This document shows positions 51,533-59,217 of a DNA stretch of 64,000 nucleotides, piece by piece. The notes below the pieces were generated by a model that was not told where the DNA came from, did not search any database, and worked only from the letters and a program-made list of their open reading frames with translations. How positions within the stretch are numbered: position 1 is the stretch's first letter; each line of letters opens with the position of its first letter. The translations under genes and the position numbers were made by a program. The stretch comes from RGIG1927 sp045546275 (GTDB lineage Bacteria > Bacillota > Clostridia > UMGS1883). Location: positions 1-64,000 of the forward strand of contig JAZQCM010000025.1 in the NCBI GenBank assembly GCA_045546275.1. Reading direction: 5' to 3'.

Positions 51533-52107
51533 AATTCCACCTCATCTGTCATTTCTTCATACTCTGCTAAGGCTTCTTCCATTTCCACCAGGCGGTTGTT
51601 ATTATCGTTAATTTTCTTAAACACGAAAAAGCCTCCGATTGCCGTGAAAACATAGCCCAAAAACAGCGGCACGGCACAATCGATAAAATATTGCAATTTA
51701 TTTTCTCTGTAATAATCATACACCTTTCCAATAAAAGGCGCTGTTCTTTCATCGCCTAAAATTGCAATTATATCGCCTATTATTTCACCGCAAGGCACTG
51801 CAATAACACAGGAAATAACAACGCACAAAAGCTTGTACATGTTTCTTTTCACGTTGGTGGCATCGTAACATTTTGATGCTATTACCGCCATAACAAAGCC
51901 CATCCAAAAGCTTACAAAGCCGTTACTTCGGATAAAGCCGTAAAAAACCGCACCCAAAAGCGCACCCGACAATGCACCCCAAAAACCCAAGAAGTAGTTT
52001 TCCGAACGGTTTTTCTCCTCGTCAATGCATTGGCGCATGTAGTCACGCTTGTCTCTTTCCATTGCAGACTTTTGCTCATTTGGCGTGAGATATCTTTCGT
52101 TTTGCAT
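51529..52107 (-). CDS. Hypothetical membrane protein with coiled-coil end
   Basis: The product has 192 residues. A charged N-terminus (RYLTPNEQKSAMERDKRDYM) is followed by about four hydrophobic helices in residues 38-165 and an acidic C-terminal helix (NNRLVEMEEALAEYEEMTDE). The ATG follows GGAGGGG. The promoter TTGACA/TAAAAT lies at 52126-52154. It is first in a two-gene unit with the zinc-ribbon protein, bracketed by REP-like copies. No family recognised. Confidence 0.75.
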   Translation of the reverse strand: MQNERYLTPNEQKSAMERDKRDYMRQCIDEEKNRSENYFLGFWGALSGALLGAVFYGFIRSNGFVSFWMGFVMAVIASKCYDATNVKRNMYKLLCVVISCVIAVPCGEIIGDIIAILGDERTAPFIGKVYDYYRENKLQYFIDCAVPLFLGYVFTAIGGFFVFKKINDNNNRLVEMEEALAEYEEMTDEVEL

Positions 52108-52125
52108 GCTATCCCCTCCATGTAA

Positions 52126-52154
52126 ATTTTATAACTTTAAACACTTGTTGTCAA
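52126..52154 (-). promoter_or_regulatory. Probable promoter of the 52107 gene pair
   Basis: On the minus strand TTGACA (52154-52149), 17-bp spacer, TAAAAT (52131-52126). Confidence 0.7.
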
Positions 52155-52166
52155 CCTCTCTTCCAA

Positions 52167-52230
52167 TTTACAACAAGGACAGGTTCAAATGGTAAATTTT
52201 TCACCACTTGAACCTGTCCCCATTGGTAAA
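52167..52230. repeat. REP-like palindromic element, copy 2
   Basis: Its right half (about 28 bp ending 52230) is identical to copy 1 and in the same orientation. Its left arm (52167-52187) carries several substitutions (CAACAAGG for CAATGGGG), so the palindrome is decaying. It may also end transcription of the 52233-53120 gene, whose stop is 2 bp away. Confidence 0.85.
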
Positions 52231-52232
52231 AA

Positions 52233-53120
52233 TCAGTTTTTGAATACTAACGCCCGCACAACCTCTGCCCAAGGTTCCAAATCTTCATGAATAACATCGT
52301 TTTCCCACAATTCATAGATTGCATCGGGATAGAAATCTATCAACTGATTACGAATTCTGATAAACTTTCGTTTTTGAATAAGTGAACCTAACATTGCCTG
52401 AGGCAAGACCTCTTCAAAGCTTTCCTTTGTAAGTTCCTTTCCGTCCGCTTCAATATATTCTGTTGCAAGGTCACAGGTGTAATCAACCCATTCCACCACC
52501 AACTCATCAGTTACGTTTTCTGCCAGCAAGCTGTTAAAGAAACCATGATATATGTTTTTGTATTCATTATATGTTGCCGCAACACTATTTGGGGGAAATT
52601 CGCATTCAAACGAAGAGCACAACGGCTTTAAGCTTTCAATGCTTTCAAGCCATATAACATTAATTTTGTTATACACGGCATCTGCAGGGCAAGTGATTAT
52701 TTCCTGTGAAGGCGTGGTCACAACCTTTTTCACACGATTGTCCCACATTAAGCTTACTACAACTACTCCCCCTGCCTCATAGTCTGAAAGAGTTATATTT
52801 ATATTTTCACCATCCACTATAACACTGTCTATAGAGGGCATTAAATAATCAAAGGCATTTTCCGCATTAAACAATGATACATTATATCTTCCGTAATTAA
52901 ACATTGTGGTTATCTCCTCTGAATACTTGTACCAAGGTGCAGAAGATATTGAAACATAGTATTCCATAGACCCTGTGCCGTAACTTTTTAAAACGCTTTC
53001 GCTTAAAGTCCAGTTAACTTCGTCTGTTGTTCCGCCCGGATTTGCAGCTGACGCAGGCAAACTTACCAACAATAAAGCTATCATAACAATTATTAAAACT
53101 ATGCCCATTAGCTTTTTCAT
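52233..53120 (-). CDS. Secreted protein with BspA-type cap and shared module, no LRRs
   Basis: The product has 295 residues; the ATG follows ATAGGGAGATAAAG. Residues 1-25 are a signal peptide (LLLVSLPASA). Residues about 34-70 (VNWTLSESVLKSYGTGSMEY...APWYKYSEEI) resemble the N-terminal cap of the BspA-like proteins at 7924-14106 and 43076-44476. Instead of leucine-rich repeats, residues about 96-170 carry the shared beta module with the NVIWLESIESLKPLCSS signature, here internal rather than C-terminal. The last 120 residues are mainly helical and charged, and I do not recognise them. It looks like a shuffled member of the same surface-protein family. Confidence 0.78.
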   Translation of the reverse strand: MKKLMGIVLIIVMIALLLVSLPASAANPGGTTDEVNWTLSESVLKSYGTGSMEYYVSISSAPWYKYSEEITTMFNYGRYNVSLFNAENAFDYLMPSIDSVIVDGENINITLSDYEAGGVVVVSLMWDNRVKKVVTTPSQEIITCPADAVYNKINVIWLESIESLKPLCSSFECEFPPNSVAATYNEYKNIYHGFFNSLLAENVTDELVVEWVDYTCDLATEYIEADGKELTKESFEEVLPQAMLGSLIQKRKFIRIRNQLIDFYPDAIYELWENDVIHEDLEPWAEVVRALVFKN

Positions 53121-53160
53121 AACTTTATCTCCCTATTGAAACCTTGTTAATTTGATTTTA

Positions 53161-53189
53161 ATTGTATCATTTATCATTTTCCCATTCAA
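53161..53189 (-). promoter_or_regulatory. Probable promoter of the 52233-53120 gene
   Basis: On the minus strand TTGAAT (53189-53184), 17-bp spacer, TACAAT (53166-53161). Confidence 0.65.
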
Positions 53190-53229
53190 GAAAAAGGGGC
53201 GAATAGCTCCTCTGCAACGTGAATGATAG

Positions 53230-53613
53230 CTATGCATTGAATTTATCAAGGGCCTCGAAAAATTCCTTTTGTCGCCTTTTAGTTAATGGAAGCTCGTATT
53301 TCTTTTCCTTTGACGAAGCCTTAACTACATTGCCCATTACACTTTTTACCTTTTTAAGGTTTACAAGGTAGCTGCAATGGCTGTACTTAAACATTTTTTC
53401 ATTTTCCAGTAGTTTTTTCACAGTCCCAAAGGGCGCCGTTACAAGATACTCGCCATCCTCTGTACAAATGAGAGTGTTGCGGTTGTGGTTTTCAATGTAA
53501 ATAATTTCGTCTTTTATTATATTAACCTCAGCGTCCCACAAATTCCACAGAGGCTTTTTTACACAGTACATCATTTTCACTTTGAAACATTGCCCTTGTA
53601 AATTCAGTTTCAT
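53230..53613 (-). CDS. Stand-alone LytTR DNA-binding protein
   Basis: The product has 127 residues from the ATG at 53613, which follows AAAAGGGG; ATGs at residues 14-15 are alternatives. Residues about 30-125 match a LytTR domain: DEIIYIENHNRNTLICTEDG, APFGTVKKLLENEKMFKYSH, SYLVNLKKVKSV, and ELPLTKRRQKEFFEAL. There is no receiver domain. LytTR proteins bind paired 9-bp direct repeats. It lies downstream of a LytTR response regulator and its kinase on the same strand, separated by a terminator, so it may control the same or related targets or compete for their sites. Confidence 0.87.
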   Translation of the reverse strand: MKLNLQGQCFKVKMMYCVKKPLWNLWDAEVNIIKDEIIYIENHNRNTLICTEDGEYLVTAPFGTVKKLLENEKMFKYSHCSYLVNLKKVKSVMGNVVKASSKEKKYELPLTKRRQKEFFEALDKFNA

Positions 53614-53716
53614 TAAAATACCCCTTTTTATCATATTCATATAAATTATATATTTTTATCCTTTGTTTTTTAATTCGTAGCAGGTGACCAACACCAAAAA
53701 ACAGGGACAAAAAGAA

Positions 53717-53747
53717 AAAAGCTATACTTATTTAAAGTATAGCCTTT
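53717..53747 (-). terminator. Terminator of the two-component operon
   Basis: Stem AAAAGCTATACTT / AAGTATAGCCTTTT with a 5-nt loop, then a strong T-run on the minus strand, 46 bp after the kinase stop. Confidence 0.85.
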
Positions 53748-53792
53748 TGAATAGAACGAGGTATTTATTTGTCAAGTTTGGTTTTGTTTTTG

Positions 53793-55091
53793 TCAAGTTT
53801 TGCAATTTTCAGCTTTTTTCATGAGAATGTCGCAGCAGAACATACCCTCCTCGTTAACGAAATAGTCAATCATTCCGTCGTTGTCTTCAACAATCTTTTT
53901 AATGTTTTTGACCCCTATGCCGTGATGGGTTTTCTCAGTTTTTGTGGTTTTAAGATTAACACTTGAAAAATCTTTGTTAAAGCTGTTTTCGATATATATT
54001 GAAACGTATTCACGCTTTAACTGCACATTGAGAATTATTATTTTTTCTTCGCTTTTTTCCGCTGCTTCGATTGCGTTGTCCAAAAGATTTCCGAACAAAA
54101 CCGCAATTTCTGTTTGCTTTATAAAGCTTAGAGCATTGTTTGACACGTTAACCTTAGGAAAAATTTTGTGCTTTTTGCAAAGTGCAAGCTTTGTGTTTAC
54201 AATTGCGTTAAAAACATCGTTGTCGGTAAAAATGACCTTCTGGTAATCATTTAAGCCTTCCACAACGTTTTGGATGTAGTTTTTTGCATCGGTATGATTA
54301 TCCAGCATTGCATTAATTGCCAAAAGGTGCTTTTCCATGTCATGCTTTACAGAATATGTGCTCTCAAACAAGGCTTTCATGTTTGCCTCCATGCTTCGCA
54401 CATTGTCCTGCTGCATGGTGAGCATTTCATACTCAAGCTTCATTTTTGCATCCTGTTTCATTTTGTACAAAAAGAAAAAGATTACAACGTTCAATAAAAC
54501 CATAATAAGGGCAATATAAAACATTTCGCTAAGTACCCCGGGCGCTTTAATTGTGGCGTTTGTCATGAACACCACACATATCCATGTGCCGAAGGGCACT
54601 ATTGAAAACAAAATCCATTCCTTTTTACTCAGGCGGAATTCGGCATTGATTTTTAAAATAAATTTAAAGGCTAAAAACTCAAAAACTCTGCATACACAAA
54701 TCATTATCATTCGCCAAAGACTTAAATTTGCAATCATGCCCTCGGTATTTATGCCCGATAAATAGGACGCAATAAATATGAGCACACTGGAAATTGCAAA
54801 AATGAATGCAATGGCATATGTATTGATAAAAATGTGCTCAATTAATTTGCCCTTCAGGAAAAAACCTGCATACACAGAATAGATTACAATTATCACACCC
54901 GACATAAAGCCGTCGTAAATTGCAATGGCGTTTATGAAGCTGATTGTGAGAAAGCCTGCAGTTACAGTTAGCAAAAAGCTCAGATGGTCAATAAACCTAC
55001 TTCGCTTACTGCCAAAATAGCACCTTAAAAACCACACCCATATAAACTGTTGTAAAAATGATGCGGACATTTCTATAGCCTGTTCTATCAT
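53793..55091 (-). CDS. GHKL-domain sensor histidine kinase (AgrC-like)
   Basis: The product has 432 residues. Six hydrophobic helices span about 10-215, followed by a dimerisation helix with the likely phospho-acceptor His250 in YSVKHDMEKHLLAINAMLDN. The GHKL ATPase domain shows N-box LLDNAIEAAEKSEEK and G-box HHGIGVKNIKKIVEDNDG. The polytopic sensor without an extracellular loop domain is the AgrC/BlpH type that senses small peptides, but no agrB/agrD-like pair is visible in the window. The start overlaps the response regulator's stop (ATGA), so the pair is coupled. Confidence 0.93.
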   Translation of the reverse strand: MIEQAIEMSASFLQQFIWVWFLRCYFGSKRSRFIDHLSFLLTVTAGFLTISFINAIAIYDGFMSGVIIVIYSVYAGFFLKGKLIEHIFINTYAIAFIFAISSVLIFIASYLSGINTEGMIANLSLWRMIMICVCRVFEFLAFKFILKINAEFRLSKKEWILFSIVPFGTWICVVFMTNATIKAPGVLSEMFYIALIMVLLNVVIFFFLYKMKQDAKMKLEYEMLTMQQDNVRSMEANMKALFESTYSVKHDMEKHLLAINAMLDNHTDAKNYIQNVVEGLNDYQKVIFTDNDVFNAIVNTKLALCKKHKIFPKVNVSNNALSFIKQTEIAVLFGNLLDNAIEAAEKSEEKIIILNVQLKREYVSIYIENSFNKDFSSVNLKTTKTEKTHHGIGVKNIKKIVEDNDGMIDYFVNEEGMFCCDILMKKAENCKT

Positions 55092-55822
55092 AACACACCT
55101 CTTAAATATCGTTGAAAACCGATTTTTGCGTCAGCCATTCTGGCACGGCTCACGGGGATTTCTTCCCCGTTTAAAAGCACACAGCAGTTTTTCTCAATAA
55201 CACTTATCATTCTGCAATTTACAAGATAACGGTTGTGCACCCTTATAAAGCCGTGGTTTTTCAACTGATTTTCAATATTGTCGAGCTTGTTGCGGTAGCT
55301 TTGGATGGTTGAATTATCCTTTGTGCACACATTCACATAATGCTCTTGTGCCTTGATGTATAAAACTAAGTCAAGGTTAATTTCAATCATCTTTTTTTCT
55401 TCAGCCTGCAGTTTTATTATTGTCTGAATGCTTCTTGACTGGATAACACTTTTAAAAAGCTTGCCAACCACTTTTTCAAGCATGTCAATCTGTGATTTCG
55501 GAACAAACCAGAAAGGCTTGTACTCGTAGGCTGAATAAACCATAGCCTCCTGACTTGACACAAAAATGAGTATAATGTCCTTTTTTATTTTAAAAAGCCT
55601 GTCTGCAGTTTCAAACCCGTTAATGCCCGGAAGGGCAATGTCTAAAAACACTGCATCAACACCCTTTTCTTCGCAAACAGACAAAAGCATTTCACCGGAA
55701 TTTACTGTGAAAATATTACTTTTAATTCCGTATTTTTGCGAAGAATCGGTTACATAGCTTTTAATTTTATCAACATAAAGCTGTTCATCGTCACATATTG
55801 CAATATTTATTGTTTTGTTCAT
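55088..55822 (-). CDS. LytTR response regulator (AgrA-like)
   Basis: The product has 244 residues from the ATG at 55822, after GGGGTGG; it opens MNKTINIAICDDEQ. Receiver domain 1-125 with acidic pocket D11/D12 and phospho-acceptor D61 in AVFLDIALPGINGFE. LytTR DNA-binding domain about 140-240: EINLDLVLYIKAQEHYVNV, GFIRVHNRYLVNCRMISVIEKN, EEIPVSRARM. The frame is open for 35 more codons upstream, coding a hydrophobic stretch, but there is no ribosome binding site for it and the family starts at MNK. The leader is about 205 nt with two mutually exclusive hairpins that suggest attenuation. Confidence 0.94.
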   Translation of the reverse strand: MNKTINIAICDDEQLYVDKIKSYVTDSSQKYGIKSNIFTVNSGEMLLSVCEEKGVDAVFLDIALPGINGFETADRLFKIKKDIILIFVSSQEAMVYSAYEYKPFWFVPKSQIDMLEKVVGKLFKSVIQSRSIQTIIKLQAEEKKMIEINLDLVLYIKAQEHYVNVCTKDNSTIQSYRNKLDNIENQLKNHGFIRVHNRYLVNCRMISVIEKNCCVLLNGEEIPVSRARMADAKIGFQRYLRGVL

Positions 55823-55868
55823 TTTTCCACCCCGTAAAAGTTTTAATACGAGAAGATATGCACATATC

Positions 55869-55895
55869 AAAAAGTGCGCAGCCGAAGCTACGCAC
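55869..55895 (-). terminator. Terminator in the leader of the two-component operon
   Basis: In the leader RNA GUGCGUAGC and GCUGCGCAC enclose a UUCG tetraloop (one mismatch) and are followed by UUUUUG. It lies about 45 nt before the start codon, so it is a leader attenuator rather than an end-of-gene terminator. Confidence 0.7.
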
Positions 55896-55919
55896 GAAAA
55901 ATACATACCCTTCGTTTGC

Positions 55920-56029
55920 TGCGACACAAATCAAAAACTCCACACACAAGTATGCGAAAAAGAGCATGCATTTTTACCAAAATAAAAAGCATACTTAGTG
56001 TGGTCAAAAAATATTTGATTTATGTCGCA
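55920..56029 (-). promoter_or_regulatory. Large imperfect inverted repeat in the two-component leader
   Basis: The left part (55920-55955) and right part (55989-56029) are imperfect inverted copies: GCGACA/TGTCGC, AAATCAAA/TTTGATTT, CCACAC/GTGTGG and AGTATGC/GCATACT pair in order. The promoter's -10 is at 56035-56040, so the whole structure lies in the 5' leader. The arm's CGCAGC neighbour (RNA of 55923-55918) can pair with GCUGCG of the terminator (55882-55877). Confidence 0.65.
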
Positions 56030-56034
56030 CATTA

Positions 56035-56063
56035 ATTCTACCACTTTAACGGGCAAAAGTCAA
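56035..56063 (-). promoter_or_regulatory. Sigma-A promoter of the two-component operon
   Basis: On the minus strand TTGACT (56063-56058), 17-bp spacer, TAGAAT (56040-56035). Confidence 0.78.
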
Positions 56064-56079
56064 CTTATAGTTACAAGCA

Positions 56080-56108
56080 CAAAAACCGAGGAAAATCCTC
56101 GGTTTTTG
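56080..56108 (-). terminator. Terminator of the polysaccharide cluster
   Basis: Stem CAAAAACCGAGGA / TCCTCGGTTTTTG with a 3-nt loop directly after the stop of the CotH gene. Confidence 0.92.
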
Positions 56109-56110
56109 AA

Positions 56111-58252
56111 TTAATTCATCATTGTTTCAGCTTCTTTGTCAAAGTCATCATCATTAAAATCAGGCAATTTGTTGTCGGTATCTTCGGGAATAACCATGTA
56201 GCTGTTACAAAGGGGCTTGAAGTTTTCCCACAAGAAAAGCTTGTAGTATTTCGCACCATGTACCATTAATGCGGGGTTATCAACATCCAATTCCTTGGCA
56301 AAAACTACCGCATTTTCGTCGTTATAGCCTGCAACATACAGCTTTGCATCGGGGTGAAGAGTTTTTTCAAGCTCAACCAAAGCTGAAAGCTTTTCGCCCT
56401 TAACTTCTGCTTTCACGATAGCTGCATCCACTTTTTTAATGGTGATTGTGTAGTCACCGTTGGGAGTAAAGGTCATTTCGCCAAAATTTGCACGTGCTAC
56501 ATTGTCGCCAACTGCTACAATGTAGCTGTTTTCAGCTTCAATTCTCACTGGGATGCCTGTAAACATTTTAAGCTCGTCGCCTTCCTGTACCTTACCGCCG
56601 TTTATCATGGCTTCACCACCTGAAATGTTGAAAAGACAAGTTCCTGTAATACCTGCATTATAGTAGGTGTTGAAAACATCCATGTACTGATTTCGTAAAG
56701 GTGTTGGTCTTCCGCCTGCGTAATTTTTAAGAGCATTTACATTGTTTTTCCAGTTGTCTAAATTACCAAGATTCCATCTTGCAATGTCGGCAGTTTTTCC
56801 GGCTTCTCTTTCTGCCATCATTTCGTCAAGCATTGCGGAAATGCTTGTGCCACGCATAAATGTGCGGAGATAAACCATGCTTCTTTGCGAGAATTCGGTT
56901 CTGAACTTTTCGTTTTTGAAGAGGTATTCAAATAAGTCAGTTGCAAATTTGGGGTGACGGGATGCTGTGTCGGCATCCTTTTGCATTGTTGAAAGATAAA
57001 GCGTGTTATGGTTTGTGTTTTCGTAGGAAATGTCAAAGTCGTGCACCATAAATCTCCACTTACCGTCTGCCCCGTAAACATTGGGGTCAATAGCCTCTTC
57101 TGTTACTCTCCAGAACTTCATGTTGTTTCCGGGCCAGTCGTCATTGCCTGAATAAATGTAAATAATCATGTAGTCAATAAGATTGTCCACGTCAACCACA
57201 GAGCAAAATTCTTCATAAACAGAATCATTTGTAATGTCGCTGTCAAGAACCAGGCTCTTTACATACGCCCACTGAGTGCGGTAATAGGTTTCGCCCAAAA
57301 CTCCGTCCTCGTTACCATCCTCAGGGCCTTCGGAATATTCAAGCTTATCAATGTAGGTTTTGCCGTTGTATTCGGTGTAGTCAATAGGTTCAGTCCAGCC
57401 ACGGTCAAGGAAAACAAAATTGTCGCCGTCAATACCGTAGTGCTCTTCTAAGTAGTCCTTGTCGTACTGCTCACGGCATTCGTAAAGACCCCAGTATTCG
57501 CCATTTAAGAACAATACCATGGGCACGCTGTGAGCAATGTCCACACGCATATTGCTTGCAATTTTCTGAGCTAAGGGGTCACGAAGGTTTGTTCTGTTGT
57601 AGTCAGAAATACGGAATGTTACCTTTGAATACTTTTCCACACCGTCACCGGGGATAAGGTCGTATTCAAGTAATTTGCTCTGTGTGGGGTCGGTCTTTTT
57701 AAAGTATATTCTGAGTGACTTTTTGGGGTTAGAACGTGAACCGTGACCTGAAACCTTCATTTCAACTGTTCGGTTAATCTCAGTTTGACCTTCTTGGGTT
57801 ATGTAATGGAACACGCCCGGTACCTTGTGCTCATAGTTCCAGTTCTGGTAAATACCATTACTGTTGTCCCAAAGGTCGTACTGTGTGGCAATAATGTTTA
57901 CAAAGGGGTAGTTACCCACATAGTCCCACATGTTTTCACCAACAAAATATGTGTTGGATGATACATAGCTTGTTTCACCGTCTTTAATTACTGCTGCACG
58001 GATGGTAGTGCCCTTTGGAGGTGTTGTGGAACTTGGCTCAATCACAAAAGGCTCTGTGTATTTAGCGGAAGATGTTGTAGGCACGTCACCATTTAATGTG
58101 TAGTAAATGTCGCCCTCACCGGTAAGGGACACTTCAATAGTATCCTCGTACACACCACCGTTCAGACTGAACACAGGTGCCTCAGGCGCAGCATGGGCAC
58201 TTATGCCCCATATGAGCATAACTAACACTGCTAATAGTAAACTTTTTTTCAT
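56111..58252 (-). CDS. Secreted CotH-kinase-family protein
   Basis: The product has 713 residues. Residues 1-22 are a signal peptide (ending ISAHA). Residues about 25-105 form a chitobiase C-terminal-like Ig domain (GDIYYTLNGDVPTTSSAKYT). Residues about 112-510 form the CotH fold, with GHGSRSNPKKSLRIYFKK, RDPLAQKIASNM, GLYECREQYDKDYL and metal-binding VHDFDISYENTNH, so the kinase-like residues appear intact. Residues about 605-690 hold the shared beta module with YKLFLWENFKPLC, followed by an acidic tail. CotH proteins phosphorylate spore coat proteins in Bacillus; secreted forms are often found with cellulosome or glycan-degrading genes. It is last in the operon behind two GH43 genes. Confidence 0.92.
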   Translation of the reverse strand: MKKSLLLAVLVMLIWGISAHAAPEAPVFSLNGGVYEDTIEVSLTGEGDIYYTLNGDVPTTSSAKYTEPFVIEPSSTTPPKGTTIRAAVIKDGETSYVSSNTYFVGENMWDYVGNYPFVNIIATQYDLWDNSNGIYQNWNYEHKVPGVFHYITQEGQTEINRTVEMKVSGHGSRSNPKKSLRIYFKKTDPTQSKLLEYDLIPGDGVEKYSKVTFRISDYNRTNLRDPLAQKIASNMRVDIAHSVPMVLFLNGEYWGLYECREQYDKDYLEEHYGIDGDNFVFLDRGWTEPIDYTEYNGKTYIDKLEYSEGPEDGNEDGVLGETYYRTQWAYVKSLVLDSDITNDSVYEEFCSVVDVDNLIDYMIIYIYSGNDDWPGNNMKFWRVTEEAIDPNVYGADGKWRFMVHDFDISYENTNHNTLYLSTMQKDADTASRHPKFATDLFEYLFKNEKFRTEFSQRSMVYLRTFMRGTSISAMLDEMMAEREAGKTADIARWNLGNLDNWKNNVNALKNYAGGRPTPLRNQYMDVFNTYYNAGITGTCLFNISGGEAMINGGKVQEGDELKMFTGIPVRIEAENSYIVAVGDNVARANFGEMTFTPNGDYTITIKKVDAAIVKAEVKGEKLSALVELEKTLHPDAKLYVAGYNDENAVVFAKELDVDNPALMVHGAKYYKLFLWENFKPLCNSYMVIPEDTDNKLPDFNDDDFDKEAETMMN

Positions 58253-58280
58253 TTTTTCACCCTCTGTTTTTATATTGTAA

Positions 58281-59216
58281 TCAGGCTAAACAATTCTTTA
58301 AATCAAAAATAGGTTTTCCGTTTTCATCATACACTACCTTCAACAAATGTGCATGACGGTTGATGTCATCCAAGGGGTTACCCACAATTTTTTCAAAATC
58401 ACGTGCGTGGAACACACAAATGTCGTTGCCCTCTTCGTCCTTAACAAAGCTGTTGTGACCGGGGCCGTAAACTTCAAGACTTTCGTCGGTTTTTAAAACA
58501 GGGTAGCGTTCCTTGTCCCACTTATTGGGGTCTAAAATTTCGTCGTTTTCGTCAATTGTGAGCATGCCCATGCAGTAGCATGCACCTGTTGCGGATGCAG
58601 AATATGTAAGGTGGATTTTGCCGTTGTGCTTTAAAACTGCAGGACCTTCCTCAACCCATTCATCAACTCTTTCCCAGTCGTATGTGGGGGTGGACAAAAT
58701 AACCTGTTTTGTGCCAAGCTGATAAGGGCTCTTTAATTCTGCAATGCAAAGGTTACTTGTGCCCTTCCATTTGCCGATTTTTTCTGCCCATACTGTGTAC
58801 CACTTGCCCTTGTTTTCAAAAACTGTCATGTCTAAGCTAAAGGACTTAAAGCTGAAGCCGTCACCTGTTACAGGATGAAGCATGCCTAATTCTTCCCATT
58901 TTCCGTTCATGGGGTCGCCCTCGCACTTTAACACAAAGGGACGGATGTGCCACACGTCGTCAACACGAGAAGCTGCAAAGTAAATGTAGTATGCTCCGTC
59001 AATGTAGTGAAGCTCAGGCGCCCATATGTAACCTGACATTTCTTCATTTTCGTGTTTTGTCCAGATTTTTTTAGGTGTAGCTTCTGCCAAACCCAAAAGA
59101 GTGTCGCTTTCACGAAGCATAAGACAGTCATAATCGGGTGCTGTTGCAATAAAGTAATATTTGCCGTTAATTTTTGTTGCAAAGGGGTCTGCACTGTGTT
59201 TGATCCAAGGTTTCAT
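58281..59216 (-). CDS. Intracellular glycoside hydrolase family 43 enzyme
   Basis: The product has 311 residues without a signal peptide. Five-bladed beta-propeller pattern with the GH43 triad: base Asp in HSADPFATKINGKYYFIAT (D11), the pKa-modulating Asp in FSLDMTVFENKGKWY, and acid Glu in WVEEGPAVLKHNGKIHLTYS. GH43 enzymes remove arabinofuranose or xylose from arabinan, arabinoxylan or pectin side chains. Lack of a signal means it works on imported oligosaccharides released outside by the neighbouring secreted enzymes. The ATG lies 1 bp after the previous gene's stop, its AAGGAG site being inside that gene, so the two are tightly coupled. Confidence 0.93.
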   Translation of the reverse strand: MKPWIKHSADPFATKINGKYYFIATAPDYDCLMLRESDTLLGLAEATPKKIWTKHENEEMSGYIWAPELHYIDGAYYIYFAASRVDDVWHIRPFVLKCEGDPMNGKWEELGMLHPVTGDGFSFKSFSLDMTVFENKGKWYTVWAEKIGKWKGTSNLCIAELKSPYQLGTKQVILSTPTYDWERVDEWVEEGPAVLKHNGKIHLTYSASATGACYCMGMLTIDENDEILDPNKWDKERYPVLKTDESLEVYGPGHNSFVKDEEGNDICVFHARDFEKIVGNPLDDINRHAHLLKVVYDENGKPIFDLKNCLA

Positions 59217-59217
59217 T

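Noticed and set aside
53793..56110. agrB/agrD-like autoinducing peptide genes near the AgrC/AgrA-type pair
   Set aside because: No small peptide gene with an AgrD-like pattern and no AgrB-like membrane protease is found on either strand around the pair.
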